Assembly (NCBI GenBank): GCA_947497175.1
Contig: CANMFM010000004.1
Coordinates: 434,001 to 498,000 of the forward strand
Source of the DNA: an uncultured Aquimarina sp.
GTDB taxonomy: Bacteria; Bacteroidota; Bacteroidia; Flavobacteriales; Flavobacteriaceae
Reading direction: 5' to 3'
Length of the DNA stretch: 64,000 nucleotides
The notes under the pieces are model-generated. The model did not search any database. It was given only the letters and a program-made list of their open reading frames with translations, and had not been told where the DNA came from. This document shows positions 1-7,820 of this stretch, one piece after another. Numbering within the stretch: the first letter of the stretch is position 1; each line of letters starts with the position of its first letter. Both the position numbers and the translations under genes were made by a program.

Positions 1-101
1 AAAGAATACTCGATATTAAACCTACTCAATTACACCAGCGTACTCCTTTTGTATGTGGCAGCAAAAATATGGTCGAAAAAGTTGAGTCTTTTATGGACTA
101 A
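1..101 (+). CDS. fbp: Class I fructose-1,6-bisphosphatase, C-terminal end (partial)
   Basis: The open frame entering the window (codons from base 3) encodes 32 residues and a TAA stop at 99-101. It reads [20 protein letters not shown] and then [11 protein letters not shown], which matches the extreme C-terminus of class I fructose-1,6-bisphosphatase (LHQR, then a G-[NS]-x-x-M-V-E segment). That enzyme hydrolyses fructose 1,6-bisphosphate to fructose 6-phosphate in gluconeogenesis. The rest of the gene lies upstream of the window. The call rests on a short tail only, but the LHQR...MVE pattern is distinctive. Confidence 0.8.
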   Translation, partial: RILDIKPTQLHQRTPFVCGSKNMVEKVESFMD

Positions 102-133
102 TTACGACAACACATATTTTCTTTACCTCGGCT

Positions 134-152
134 ATTCTTTTTTTAAAAGAAT
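134..152 (+). terminator. Possible terminator hairpin after fbp
   Basis: The arms ATTCTTTT (134-141) and AAAAGAAT (145-152) are an 8-bp perfect inverted repeat with a 3-nt loop, about 30 nt after the fbp stop. The stem is A/T-rich and therefore weak. A second AT-only inverted repeat (TTGATATA / TATATCAA) lies at 158-175. The rest of 102-351 shows no gene. Confidence 0.35.
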
Positions 153-287
153 AATAATTGATATATTTATATCAATTCGTGATTACTTACCCCATAGTTT
201 TAGAATTGAATAACACTTGCGTTTTTTAACAACGGTCGAGTTTTTAATTGGATACATTTTAACATTATCGGCTATTTAGCCTTTATT

Positions 288-306
288 TTAACATATTTTA
301 TGTTAA
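288..306. promoter_or_regulatory. Inverted repeat upstream of the GTPase cassette
   Basis: TTAACAT (288-294) and ATGTTAA (300-306) form a perfect 7-bp inverted repeat with a 5-nt spacer. It lies about 45 nt before the first start codon of the 352-3561 cassette. It could be an operator or simply AT-rich dyad symmetry. Confidence 0.25.
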
Positions 307-351
307 TTTACATTGAGTTCAAAAAATTAGGAATCTAATAAATCAACCAAA

Positions 352-705
352 ATGGCTAAAGAAAATAAGGCTGTTGAAGAAAAAATGGCTAACGATCCTT
401 CTTCAAAAATAGAAGCAATAAAAAATTTAATTTTCGGTGAAAATATCGCTGCATACAATTCTGAATTTGAACAGGTTAAAAAAGATATTGCCGCAAAACG
501 ACAAGAGCTTCGAGAGTATATAGAAGACACCAGCAAAGAATTGCATCAGGCAATTGATAATCTAAGTACCGATGTCAATATTCGAATCACAGAGTTAGAA
601 GATAATTTGGCAGATAAAGCAGATATGTTAGATTCAAAAAAAGTAGATAAAAAAATCTTAGGAGATCTTCTTATCACTTTAGGTGAAAAAATAAGTCAAA
701 AGTAA
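352..705 (+). CDS. Hypothetical coiled-coil protein, first gene of the GTPase cassette
   Basis: A 117-residue soluble protein rich in Lys, Glu and Asp, without Cys or Trp and without a signal peptide or membrane segment. Residues of roughly 35-95 have heptad-like spacing of Leu/Ile (EYIEDTSKELHQAIDNL and the stretch after it), predicting a coiled coil. I do not recognise a family. It stands 18 nt before a helical/longin-like protein, itself followed by a Ras-like GTPase and a hybrid histidine kinase, all co-directional. A scaffold or adaptor role in that cassette is an inference from position and coiled-coil character only. Confidence 0.75.
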   Translation: MAKENKAVEEKMANDPSSKIEAIKNLIFGENIAAYNSEFEQVKKDIAAKRQELREYIEDTSKELHQAIDNLSTDVNIRITELEDNLADKADMLDSKKVDKKILGDLLITLGEKISQK

Positions 706-723
706 TCCTTCTATCCACAAATC

Positions 724-1548
724 ATGGAAGATCAGGATAAACTTAAAATTCTAAAAGAACTCCTTCTTACCGAAGAAAAAGAGTACACTAACGCTATTGC
801 CGAAAAAGTAGAAGAGTTAAGTAAAATAGTTTATCAAAAACAAGAGCTTTCTCACAAAGTTGACCCCATTATCGATGACAAATTAGATAAATTTGTTGAA
901 GAGATACCGCAAACCCTGGGCCCAACGATTACAGAAGCGTTAAAAGAAGAAATCAAAAACTCCCAAGATGCCGTAGTAGAGGCTCTGTTTCCTATCATTG
1001 GTAAAATGATCAAGAAATACATTGCTCACGAAATGAAACTGCTGAGCGAAAACATAAGTCGACAAACTAAAAAAGCCTTTTCATTCAAAACCTGGTTCAG
1101 AAAAACAAAAGCCAGGGCACAAGGTATTACCGAAGGAGACTATGCACTGTCAGATTATGCAAAGCCAAGACTAATACAGATGTTAGTGATCGAAAAAAAC
1201 TCTGGGATTCTAATCTCTGAGTACAGTCCTCTATCAGAAGGTACAGTAGATAAAGAAATGATTGCAGGTATGCTAACTGCAATTAAAAGTTTTGTGGAAG
1301 ATGCTTTTGAAGGAGGAGATCAAAATCTTGAAACTATAGAATATGAATTATACACGATACACATTCAGAATTTTTATTCTTATTATATTGCAGCGGTTAT
1401 ATCGGGAGCATATAGTATCATGTTTAAAGAAATTCTAGAAGATCAAATCTTAGATTTTGCAAAAAATCATATTTCTCGTAATGAATTAGAAAACAGCTCC
1501 CTTTTTACACAAAAATTAAAAAAACATTTTGCAGATGAAATTGTCTAA
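724..1548 (+). CDS. Helical plus longin/roadblock-like protein resembling the N-terminal half of OmpA-domain sensor proteins
   Basis: 274 residues, soluble, no signal peptide. Residues 1-115 are helical and include VVEALFPIIGKMIKKYI (about 84-100). Residues 116-140 carry a basic stretch (FKTWFRKTKARAQGI). Residues 150-250 have an alternating pattern that fits a profilin/longin/roadblock fold: strand IQMLVIEKNSGILISEYS, helix MIAGMLTAIKSFVEDAF, then strands and a last helix. This order (ALFP..G..I, basic linker, hydrophobic strand with a turn, M-[IV]-x-G-M-L-T-A-I) is what I recall from the cytoplasmic half of large OmpA-domain proteins of cyanobacteria and proteobacteria. Here the OmpA domain is absent. 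The gene overlaps or abuts the GTPase gene, suggesting a roadblock-type partner or regulator of that GTPase (inference). Confidence 0.7.
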   Translation: MEDQDKLKILKELLLTEEKEYTNAIAEKVEELSKIVYQKQELSHKVDPIIDDKLDKFVEEIPQTLGPTITEALKEEIKNSQDAVVEALFPIIGKMIKKYIAHEMKLLSENISRQTKKAFSFKTWFRKTKARAQGITEGDYALSDYAKPRLIQMLVIEKNSGILISEYSPLSEGTVDKEMIAGMLTAIKSFVEDAFEGGDQNLETIEYELYTIHIQNFYSYYIAAVISGAYSIMFKEILEDQILDFAKNHISRNELENSSLFTQKLKKHFADEIV

Positions 1549-2029
1549 AAAAGTAGTGCTTTTAGGACACTTTGGTGTTGGAAAAACATCATTATTCAGG
1601 CGCTTTATTGATAATGCATTTTCTGAAGAATACAAAGTTACTTTAGGCGTTCAAATAAAAAAGAAGGTCGTACAATTACCTGATGGGAGAGAATTATCCA
1701 TGATAATTTGGGATACCGAAGGACATTCAAACAGCGTTGAGGATACCCGGAAATCCTATCTTTTGGGATCTGATGCCTTTATTTATGTGTTCGATCTCAC
1801 TAGAGAAGACACGTATAAATATTTGAATCAGGATTTAGAGTACCTCAAAAACACCTACAATAAAGTTATTACAAAAACAATTGGTAACAAACTAGATTTA
1901 GTTAGTGAGCGAGTCATAACTAAACAACTTAAAGAACTAGATATCCCTTTTGATTGTTTAACTAGTGCCAAGACGAATAAAAATGTACAAAAGTTCTTTT
2001 TAGATCTGGCCGAGGAAATAGCAAAATAA
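1535..2029 (+). CDS. Ras/Rab-like small GTPase
   Basis: About 164 residues, the size of a bare G domain. Numbered from a TTG two codons upstream (1529), the motifs are: P-loop GHFGVGKTS (13-21), switch-I Thr38, G3 DTEGH (62-66), G4 NKLD (120-123), G5 TSAK (145-148). These are the five G boxes of the Ras superfamily in canonical order. I prefer the ATG at 1535 to the TTG at 1529; either overlaps the end of the preceding gene, indicating translational coupling. The residue corresponding to the catalytic Gln of Ras (DTAGQ) is His66, so intrinsic hydrolysis may differ or need a partner. No lipidation motif is seen, so it is probably cytosolic. The upstream longin-like protein and the downstream kinase are likely partners (inference). 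Confidence 0.9.
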   Translation: MKLSKKVVLLGHFGVGKTSLFRRFIDNAFSEEYKVTLGVQIKKKVVQLPDGRELSMIIWDTEGHSNSVEDTRKSYLLGSDAFIYVFDLTREDTYKYLNQDLEYLKNTYNKVITKTIGNKLDLVSERVITKQLKELDIPFDCLTSAKTNKNVQKFFLDLAEEIAK

Positions 2030-2034
2030 GGATC

Positions 2035-3561
2035 ATGCAAAGTCAATCATCTCAATTTAATCAGAAAATCCAGCTTGTAACCGTTTCTTTAGATGGTATT
2101 ATTAAAGAAACGGATCATCATATATTTAACTGGGAGATAGGGTCCTCTATTTATGATATTCATCCTTTTTTTGAAATATTAAAAAGCATACTACAGGATC
2201 CCGATATTAAAGAATTCAGTTTTCCTTGTATTCATTTCGAAAACAATGGATTTGAAAATATTTGTGATGTATCTATAAAAATAGATCTTGGCGAAATAGT
2301 AATTGTGTTTTTCGAGTATACAAAGAAATACAAAGAACTTAACGAAACGGCACAACAAAGAAATGAATCTATTCTTATTGCCAAAGAATTAGAGCTTAGA
2401 AACAAATATCTAATCGAAAAAGAAGCGTTCAAAAATGATTTTATTGCTAACATTAATCATGAAATAAGAACTCCTCTTACCAGTATTATGGGGTTTATAG
2501 AAGTTCTTGAAAAAACAAAACTAAGTTTTGACCAGGAAGAATTGACCAGGATTATAAAAAGAGACAGCCAGCATCTGCATGCACTTATTGATGATATGGT
2601 GGATATTTCTAAAATTGAATCGGGAACGCTTAACATTGTAGAGGAGCGATTTATTTTTAAGGACTTAGTCGAAGGACTTAAAGAAGCCTATTCTATTATT
2701 GCCGAAGAAAAAAACATTCATTTTGAAACTCATGTTGACCCAAATATTCAGGAGTATATCATAGGAGACAGAATGAGAGTTTATCAAATCTTAAATAATC
2801 TTCTTACTAATGCTTTTAAATTTACTGAAGAGGGAAAAATCAGCCTTTCCATTACAAAAAACTACCAGCGCACCAATAAACTAAGTATTAATTTTAGAAT
2901 TGAAGACACTGGAATGGGCATTCTAGAAGAGCATCTCGATCACATCTTTGATCGCTTTTCGCGTTTTATCGGAAACAAACAAATTTCTGGCACAGGATTG
3001 GGATTAGCTATTGTTAAAAATCTGGTTGATAAACTTAATGGAGAAATAAAAGTAATCAGCCAACCCGAAAAAGGCACCACGTTTAATGTTAAACTTCCTT
3101 TTAAATTTGAAATTTCCAAACCCGCTCCTGAACGAAAAAAGAAAAAATATTCGTTGCCCGATACCAAAAAGAAATTTAGAATATTATTAGTAGAAGATGA
3201 AGAAACGACACAGTATTTGGTCATGAAAATCCTGATAAGTCACGGCAGCTTTTATGTTGATCTCGCAATCAATGGCGAAGAAGCCATAAAATGCATTGAA
3301 CGACGAAATTATGACTTGGTTCTGATGGATTTAAAAATGTCTAATATCGATGGGTATCAAGCTACTCAAATGATTAGAAACAATTATGGAGACGAAGTTA
3401 TTTCGGGAGTTCCAATCATTGGTTTTACATCGCATACCCAAGAAAGTGAACGAGACAAATGTTTAAGGTCAGGGATGGATGATTTTATTTCCAAGCCATT
3501 CAAAAGAGAAGATCTGATTTACCGCATTATAAAACAAATAGCAAAAAAGGCTGCCAATTAG
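2035..3561 (+). CDS. Hybrid sensor histidine kinase (HisKA-HATPase-REC), soluble
   Basis: 508 residues, no membrane helices. Residues 1-100 are a PAS-like input region; about 105-135 is a helical linker. HisKA contains INHEIRTPL with phospho-acceptor His142. The HATPase domain has N box Asn259, DTGMG (291-295) and GTGLGL (319-324). The REC domain (about 382-500) has phospho-acceptor Asp432 (VLMDLKM), Thr465 and Lys487 (SKPF). It is therefore a hybrid kinase whose output must pass to an unlinked Hpt or response regulator, or act through protein contacts. It begins 5 nt after the GTPase stop, so it is in the same operon. The lack of membrane segments suggests it reads a cytosolic signal, possibly the state of the adjacent GTPase (inference). 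Confidence 0.93.
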   Translation: MQSQSSQFNQKIQLVTVSLDGIIKETDHHIFNWEIGSSIYDIHPFFEILKSILQDPDIKEFSFPCIHFENNGFENICDVSIKIDLGEIVIVFFEYTKKYKELNETAQQRNESILIAKELELRNKYLIEKEAFKNDFIANINHEIRTPLTSIMGFIEVLEKTKLSFDQEELTRIIKRDSQHLHALIDDMVDISKIESGTLNIVEERFIFKDLVEGLKEAYSIIAEEKNIHFETHVDPNIQEYIIGDRMRVYQILNNLLTNAFKFTEEGKISLSITKNYQRTNKLSINFRIEDTGMGILEEHLDHIFDRFSRFIGNKQISGTGLGLAIVKNLVDKLNGEIKVISQPEKGTTFNVKLPFKFEISKPAPERKKKKYSLPDTKKKFRILLVEDEETTQYLVMKILISHGSFYVDLAINGEEAIKCIERRNYDLVLMDLKMSNIDGYQATQMIRNNYGDEVISGVPIIGFTSHTQESERDKCLRSGMDDFISKPFKREDLIYRIIKQIAKKAAN

Positions 3562-3570
3562 GCAACCTTT
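3546..3570. terminator. Terminator hairpin between convergent genes
   Basis: AAAGGCTGCC (3546-3555), loop AATTA, GGCAACCTTT (3561-3570); one mismatch in the 10-bp stem. It overlaps the kinase stop codon and faces the convergent TerB-like gene, so it can serve both strands. Confidence 0.6.
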
Positions 3571-3595
3571 ATACTCGTCTAGAACAGATAGATTA

Positions 3596-4030
3596 TTATC
3601 TATTCATATTCTTAATCTCATCTGAAAAAGTATCAATATCTACTCCTTTATCTACCAAATTAAGTGCTTTATCTACAACATATTTAGCGTTATCAGCTCT
3701 AAATCCAAGTCCAATACTTAATTTTTCAAGCAAAATAACCTGTTCATCACCTTTAATACTATCTGCATATACCATTCTTGCCAAATCATATAATCGCTCC
3801 AATCTCATATCATAGCTCGTTGGCGGATTGATAGGATGTGTATTATAATCTTTCAGTATTTCTTTAAAATCATTCTCGCTAATACTTAATCTGCGAGCCA
3901 ACCTTTCTAAAAAAGCCTGCTCTTCATCAGTAATTACACCATCACTCATTGCAACTCTAACGATAGCTGCAAAATGATCCTGATTTCTTTTCTGAAACCC
4001 ACTATCAAATAAATCAGATATTGACATCAT
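3596..4030 (-). CDS. TerB-like (tellurite-resistance/DnaJ-associated) helical protein
   Basis: About 144 residues, all-helical. The motif AAIVRVAMSDGVITDEEQAFL near the N-terminus is the acidic TerB signature (helix, S-D-G, E-E). A second acidic D-S-I-K-G-D-E segment lies in the middle. TerB domains bind divalent metal and occur in stress or membrane-associated complexes; a specific role cannot be assigned here. The frame can be extended to a TTG at 4054, but that codon lies inside the -7 promoter box, so I place the start at the ATG pair ending at 4030/4027. The gene is monocistronic and convergent with the kinase gene. Confidence 0.8.
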   Translation of the reverse strand: MMSISDLFDSGFQKRNQDHFAAIVRVAMSDGVITDEEQAFLERLARRLSISENDFKEILKDYNTHPINPPTSYDMRLERLYDLARMVYADSIKGDEQVILLEKLSIGLGFRADNAKYVVDKALNLVDKGVDIDTFSDEIKNMNR

Positions 4031-4051
4031 GTACTTTTGTTTAATTTGCCG

Positions 4052-4059
4052 CAAATATA
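4052..4059 (-). promoter_or_regulatory. -7 promoter box for the TerB-like gene
   Basis: Read on the minus strand, 4059-4052 is TATATTTG, a perfect match to the Bacteroidota -7 box TAnnTTTG, 21 nt before the ATG at 4030. It excludes the longer TTG-initiated reading frame. Confidence 0.65.
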
Positions 4060-4302
4060 ACTAAACTCTACACCTTTTAAAATTTCTAATGATCCTTTTT
4101 TTGGTATATAGACCAATAACAGATTAAGATATAAATATTTATATTAAAATCAGATTTAGCCACCGCTTCAAAAATGATATTTCGCAAACCAAATACTCAG
4201 TACATTTCCTTTTTTTTGAGATCGAACAATTAAAAGGACAAAAATATATCCGGACACTACTGATCTTTTTATATCTTTTTGTCGTACCATTAAAACTCAC
4301 AA

Positions 4303-5445
4303 ATGCAACAGCAAAAACATCTTTTTGACCTTTCTGAAGACCTTACCTATTTAAATTGTGCATATATGTCTCCACAATTAAAGTCGGTTTCTGAAATAGG
4401 ATTAAAATCTGTAGTACGCAAAGCCCGACCAAATGAGATATTAGCTCATGATTTCTTTACTCAACAAGAAACCTTAAAACAACGTTTTGCGCAATTGATC
4501 GATGCGCCTGATTATAAGAGCACAGCCATCATACCTTCGGTATCCTACGGTATTGCCAATGCGGCCAATAATATCCCCATCCATAAAGGAGATGAAATCC
4601 TGCTCGTAGATGAGCAATTTCCCAGCAATGTATACATTTGGCGAGATATAGCTCAAAAAAAAGGAGCCGTACTAAAGGTTGTCAAACCCCCTAAAAAGTT
4701 TGAGAACAGAGGCAGCATATGGAATCAGAATATTCTGGATGCCATTACTAAAAAGACAGCCGTTATTGCGATGTGCCATGTGCATTGGGCTGATGGCACC
4801 TTATTTGATCTTAAAGCTATTCGCGAAAAAACAAAGAATGTTCAGGCAATGTTGGTGATCGATGGTACCCAAAGTATAGGCGCCTTACCTTTTTCAATAA
4901 AAGAATTTGAACCTGATGCTTTAATTTGTGGAGGATATAAATGGATGCTTGGCCCTTACTCTATCGGAATGGCATACTATAGCGATGCTTTTAATGAAGG
5001 AACGCCAATTGAGCATAACTGGATGAACCGCTTTACTAGTGAAGACTTTGCAAAACTCACAAATTACGAAGACCGCTACAAGGAAAAAGCGGCCAGGTAT
5101 TCTGTTGGAGAATCCAGTAATTTTATCCTCACTCCCATGTTAATCAGAGCAATCGAACAATTAATAGAATGGTCGCCAATGGCAATACAAAACTACTGTA
5201 GTGCTATTTCAAAACAAGCAGTACAACAACTTCGGGATTTGGGATGCTTTATTGAAAAGGATCCATATAGGGCGCATCACCTTTTTGGAATTTACCTCCC
5301 AGAACATATGAAGCCAGATATTATAAAAACCAAATTAAAAGAAGAGCAGATTTTTGTATCGCATCGCGGTAATGCTATAAGAGTTTCTTGCCATATTTAT
5401 AATACAAAAGAAGACTTTGCGAAGTTGATCAATTGTTTTGAATAA
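4303..5445 (+). CDS. PLP-dependent enzyme, aminotransferase class V fold
   Basis: 380 residues, the usual length for the cysteine desulfurase/isopenicillin-N-epimerase-like group. The PLP lysine is Lys213 in GGYKWMLGPY; the PLP-ring aspartate lies in DGTQS (187-191); SVSYGIANA (79-87) fits the phosphate-binding loop. There is no obvious catalytic-Cys loop of the IscS/SufS type near the C-terminus, so I do not call it a cysteine desulfurase. The substrate is unknown. It stands alone between the TerB-like gene on the other strand and the TspO-like gene 60 nt downstream. Confidence 0.85.
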   Translation: MQQQKHLFDLSEDLTYLNCAYMSPQLKSVSEIGLKSVVRKARPNEILAHDFFTQQETLKQRFAQLIDAPDYKSTAIIPSVSYGIANAANNIPIHKGDEILLVDEQFPSNVYIWRDIAQKKGAVLKVVKPPKKFENRGSIWNQNILDAITKKTAVIAMCHVHWADGTLFDLKAIREKTKNVQAMLVIDGTQSIGALPFSIKEFEPDALICGGYKWMLGPYSIGMAYYSDAFNEGTPIEHNWMNRFTSEDFAKLTNYEDRYKEKAARYSVGESSNFILTPMLIRAIEQLIEWSPMAIQNYCSAISKQAVQQLRDLGCFIEKDPYRAHHLFGIYLPEHMKPDIIKTKLKEEQIFVSHRGNAIRVSCHIYNTKEDFAKLINCFE

Positions 5446-5505
5446 AGACAAGGGTTCTATCTTTAGGATTAATTTTTATCAATTAATACTTCTATTTTTG
5501 AAAAT

Positions 5506-6300
5506 ATGAAGAAAACATTAGCCATCCTTAATCTCGTTTCTGTAGTGTTTGTATTAGGCATAAACTACGCATCGCAATTCTTTCGTTTTAACAATACAAC
5601 AATAGGCGAACTAAGTGATACTTATGATAATCTGTTTACACCTTCTGGTTATGCTTTTGCAATTTGGGGACTAATTTTTCTAAGCTTGATCGCCTATGTT
5701 TTATATCAAATCAAAATTGCTTTCTTCGATTCTAGAGAGCTGAACTATATAAGACAAACTTCATATTGGTTTTTTATAGCTAACATCTTGAATGGATGCT
5801 GGGTGTTAGCTTTTGTATATGAATTTACGGGCTTATCTGTTATTATTATGATAGGAATACTAATTTCTTTATTAAAAATCATTCTCAACACTAATATGGA
5901 ACGATGGGATGCTCCAATCGGAATTATAGTTTTTGTGTGGTGGCCAATTTGCTTATATTCTGGTTGGATTACGGTTGCTACCATTGCAAATATTTCACTA
6001 TATCTCTCAAAAATCGATTGGAATGGTTTTGGTATTTCTGAAACAAGTTGGACAATTATCATGATTAGTATCGCAATACTTCTTAATCTTTTAATGATCC
6101 TTAAACGCAATATGAGAGAGTTTGCTATGGTTGGGATTTGGGCATTAATAGCCATCTATATCAGACATCAAATATCAAATCAAATTATAGGATATACCGC
6201 ATTGGCAGGAGCAATTCTCTTATGTATTACAGCAGGAATACATGGTTTTTTAAATCGCGATACCAATCCTGGAAAGAAATTAGTAGAAAGATTTAGGTGA
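5506..6300 (+). CDS. TspO/MBR-related integral membrane protein
   Basis: 264 residues with about seven or eight hydrophobic segments and many Trp residues. The segment FTPSGYAFAIWGLIFLSLIAY (about residues 45-65) is the proline/tryptophan motif of TspO-like proteins (PxGWxFxxWxxIY). Canonical TspO has about 160 residues and five helices; this is the longer bacterial variant with extra C-terminal helices. A ligand (tetrapyrrole or other) cannot be stated. A TATTTTTG box at 5493-5500 lies immediately before the ATG; if it is used, the mRNA would be nearly leaderless. Confidence 0.75.
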   Translation: MKKTLAILNLVSVVFVLGINYASQFFRFNNTTIGELSDTYDNLFTPSGYAFAIWGLIFLSLIAYVLYQIKIAFFDSRELNYIRQTSYWFFIANILNGCWVLAFVYEFTGLSVIIMIGILISLLKIILNTNMERWDAPIGIIVFVWWPICLYSGWITVATIANISLYLSKIDWNGFGISETSWTIIMISIAILLNLLMILKRNMREFAMVGIWALIAIYIRHQISNQIIGYTALAGAILLCITAGIHGFLNRDTNPGKKLVERFR

Positions 6301-6308
6301 GAATAATG

Positions 6309-7658
6309 CTAAAACATGTACTGAATATCACCAGACCAGCTGGGATACGTAAAAATCATGTCTTTAATTTCTGAAACAGTCATTTGATTATAAAGTGCCA
6401 TAGCAAAAAGGTTGATTACCTCACCAGCCTCAGGACCTACCAAATGGGCTCCCACGATTGTTTGGGTTGCATTATCAATTATTATTTTATACGCATATAT
6501 CTTTTCATTAACGCGCTTAGCGTTGTAAAAACCTGATCCGTCTTCAGTATTGATCTTTAAATCTTTAAACTGTTCTTGGGCGGCTGCCTCAGAAAGTCCA
6601 ACAGAAGCAATATGAGGTAATGTAAACGCAACTGAGGGAATTGTAGAGAAGGTAGCCTTTTTCTCATTTCCTTTGTGCAAATTATGAGCAACGATTTTAC
6701 CTTCTCGGGACGAAAATGGAGTTAAGGGCAAAGCACTATCGGCAACATCACCGCATGCATATACGGCTGTATTCCCCTCATTTTGCAAATATTCATTCAC
6801 TAGAATACCTTTTTCAGAATAGGTCACATTTCCTTTTTGTAATTCCAAATCATTAAGTGACGGTATTCTTCCTGTAGTATTAAAAACCATTTCTGCTTTC
6901 ACATTTTCTTTCTTATCCTCTACAGAAAAGTATACTCTTTTATTTTTTCTCAATGCTTCTATAGCAGTTACCTTTGCATTGAATATAAATTTGATCCCAA
7001 TAGCCTCTGAAGCTTTTATAATATAAGCAACCATATCCTGATCAAATATACTTAGAGGTCTTTTCCCGGATTCTATTACCGTTACCTCTACTCCTAATCT
7101 GGCTGCCATATGAGCAAACTCCATTCCTATATATCCCGCTCCTATAAAAATTATCGACTTGGGCAGTTTTTCTAATGTCAAAAAATCATCACTTAGTAAA
7201 GTAAGAGCATCTCCTTTTATATTCAGAGGCCTCGGAGTTAATCCTGTGGCGATCACAATTTTTTTTGCTTTCACTGTTTTTCCTTCAACAGAAAGCGTAT
7301 TACTATCTATAAATTTAGGAGATTGGTGATATAGTGTAATATCTAACTTTGTTAATTTGTCTTCGGTACCTGGGGGTATTGCATCTGTAAATTCGCATTT
7401 AAATTTCATAATATCTCTCCAGTCTAATTGGGGTAGTACCTGAACTCCTTTTCCGTGTAAATCCAGAGATTTTTTTAAGACTTCGGTAAAACCAAGAATT
7501 ACTTTCTTTGGGTCGCATCCACGATTTGCACACGTTCCTCCAAACACTCTTTTATCGGCAATAGCAACTTTGTATCCATTCTTGGCACACGATTCGGCCA
7601 CAGTTTGACCAGCAATACCGCTACCAATGACAAATACATCAAATTCTTTAATCTCCAT
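6309..7658 (-). CDS. FAD/NAD(P)-dependent disulfide oxidoreductase, glutathione/mercuric reductase fold, atypical C-terminus
   Basis: 449 residues, usual family length. The N-terminal FAD motif is VIGSGIAGQT (10-19). The redox-active pair is Cys43/Cys48 in GGTCANRGCDPKK. A second dinucleotide motif, FIGAGYIGMEFA, lies at about 170, and the ACGDVAD FAD motif in the latter half. Glutathione reductase, lipoamide dehydrogenase and mercuric reductase end with HPTxxE, which supplies the catalytic His-Glu; here the equivalent stretch is FTYPSWSGD, so that base is missing. A general disulfide reductase is unlikely to work in the standard way; electrons may go to a quinone, metal or protein partner (inference). 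Single gene, divergent from mfd. Confidence 0.88.
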   Translation of the reverse strand: MEIKEFDVFVIGSGIAGQTVAESCAKNGYKVAIADKRVFGGTCANRGCDPKKVILGFTEVLKKSLDLHGKGVQVLPQLDWRDIMKFKCEFTDAIPPGTEDKLTKLDITLYHQSPKFIDSNTLSVEGKTVKAKKIVIATGLTPRPLNIKGDALTLLSDDFLTLEKLPKSIIFIGAGYIGMEFAHMAARLGVEVTVIESGKRPLSIFDQDMVAYIIKASEAIGIKFIFNAKVTAIEALRKNKRVYFSVEDKKENVKAEMVFNTTGRIPSLNDLELQKGNVTYSEKGILVNEYLQNEGNTAVYACGDVADSALPLTPFSSREGKIVAHNLHKGNEKKATFSTIPSVAFTLPHIASVGLSEAAAQEQFKDLKINTEDGSGFYNAKRVNEKIYAYKIIIDNATQTIVGAHLVGPEAGEVINLFAMALYNQMTVSEIKDMIFTYPSWSGDIQYMF

Positions 7659-7769
7659 TAGAAATAGTATTAATTAAGATAATTCCCAAGCTCGGATCTC
7701 AAAGTACTAAACAAAAGAGGGTTTGATTAACGCTTTAGAAAATATTTAGCACTTGATTGCTATAATAGG

Positions 7770-7802
7770 TTTGTTATTACAGAAAGAATGATAGTATATT
7801 TG
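7770..7802 (+). promoter_or_regulatory. Promoter of mfd
   Basis: -33 element TTTG (7770-7773), 21-nt spacer, -7 element TATATTTG (7795-7802). This is the Bacteroidota sigma-ABfr consensus, ending 18 nt before the GTG start. Confidence 0.6.
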
Positions 7803-7820
7803 CTCTAAAATTCTTACTAC

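Noticed and set aside
158..175. TTGATATA/TATATCAA inverted repeat as an operator
   Set aside because: Purely AT-rich dyads occur often by chance in such sequence; no second copy or promoter in register.
4303..5445. Calling the class V PLP enzyme a cysteine desulfurase
   Set aside because: The catalytic-Cys loop of IscS/SufS is not seen and no iron-sulfur assembly genes are adjacent.
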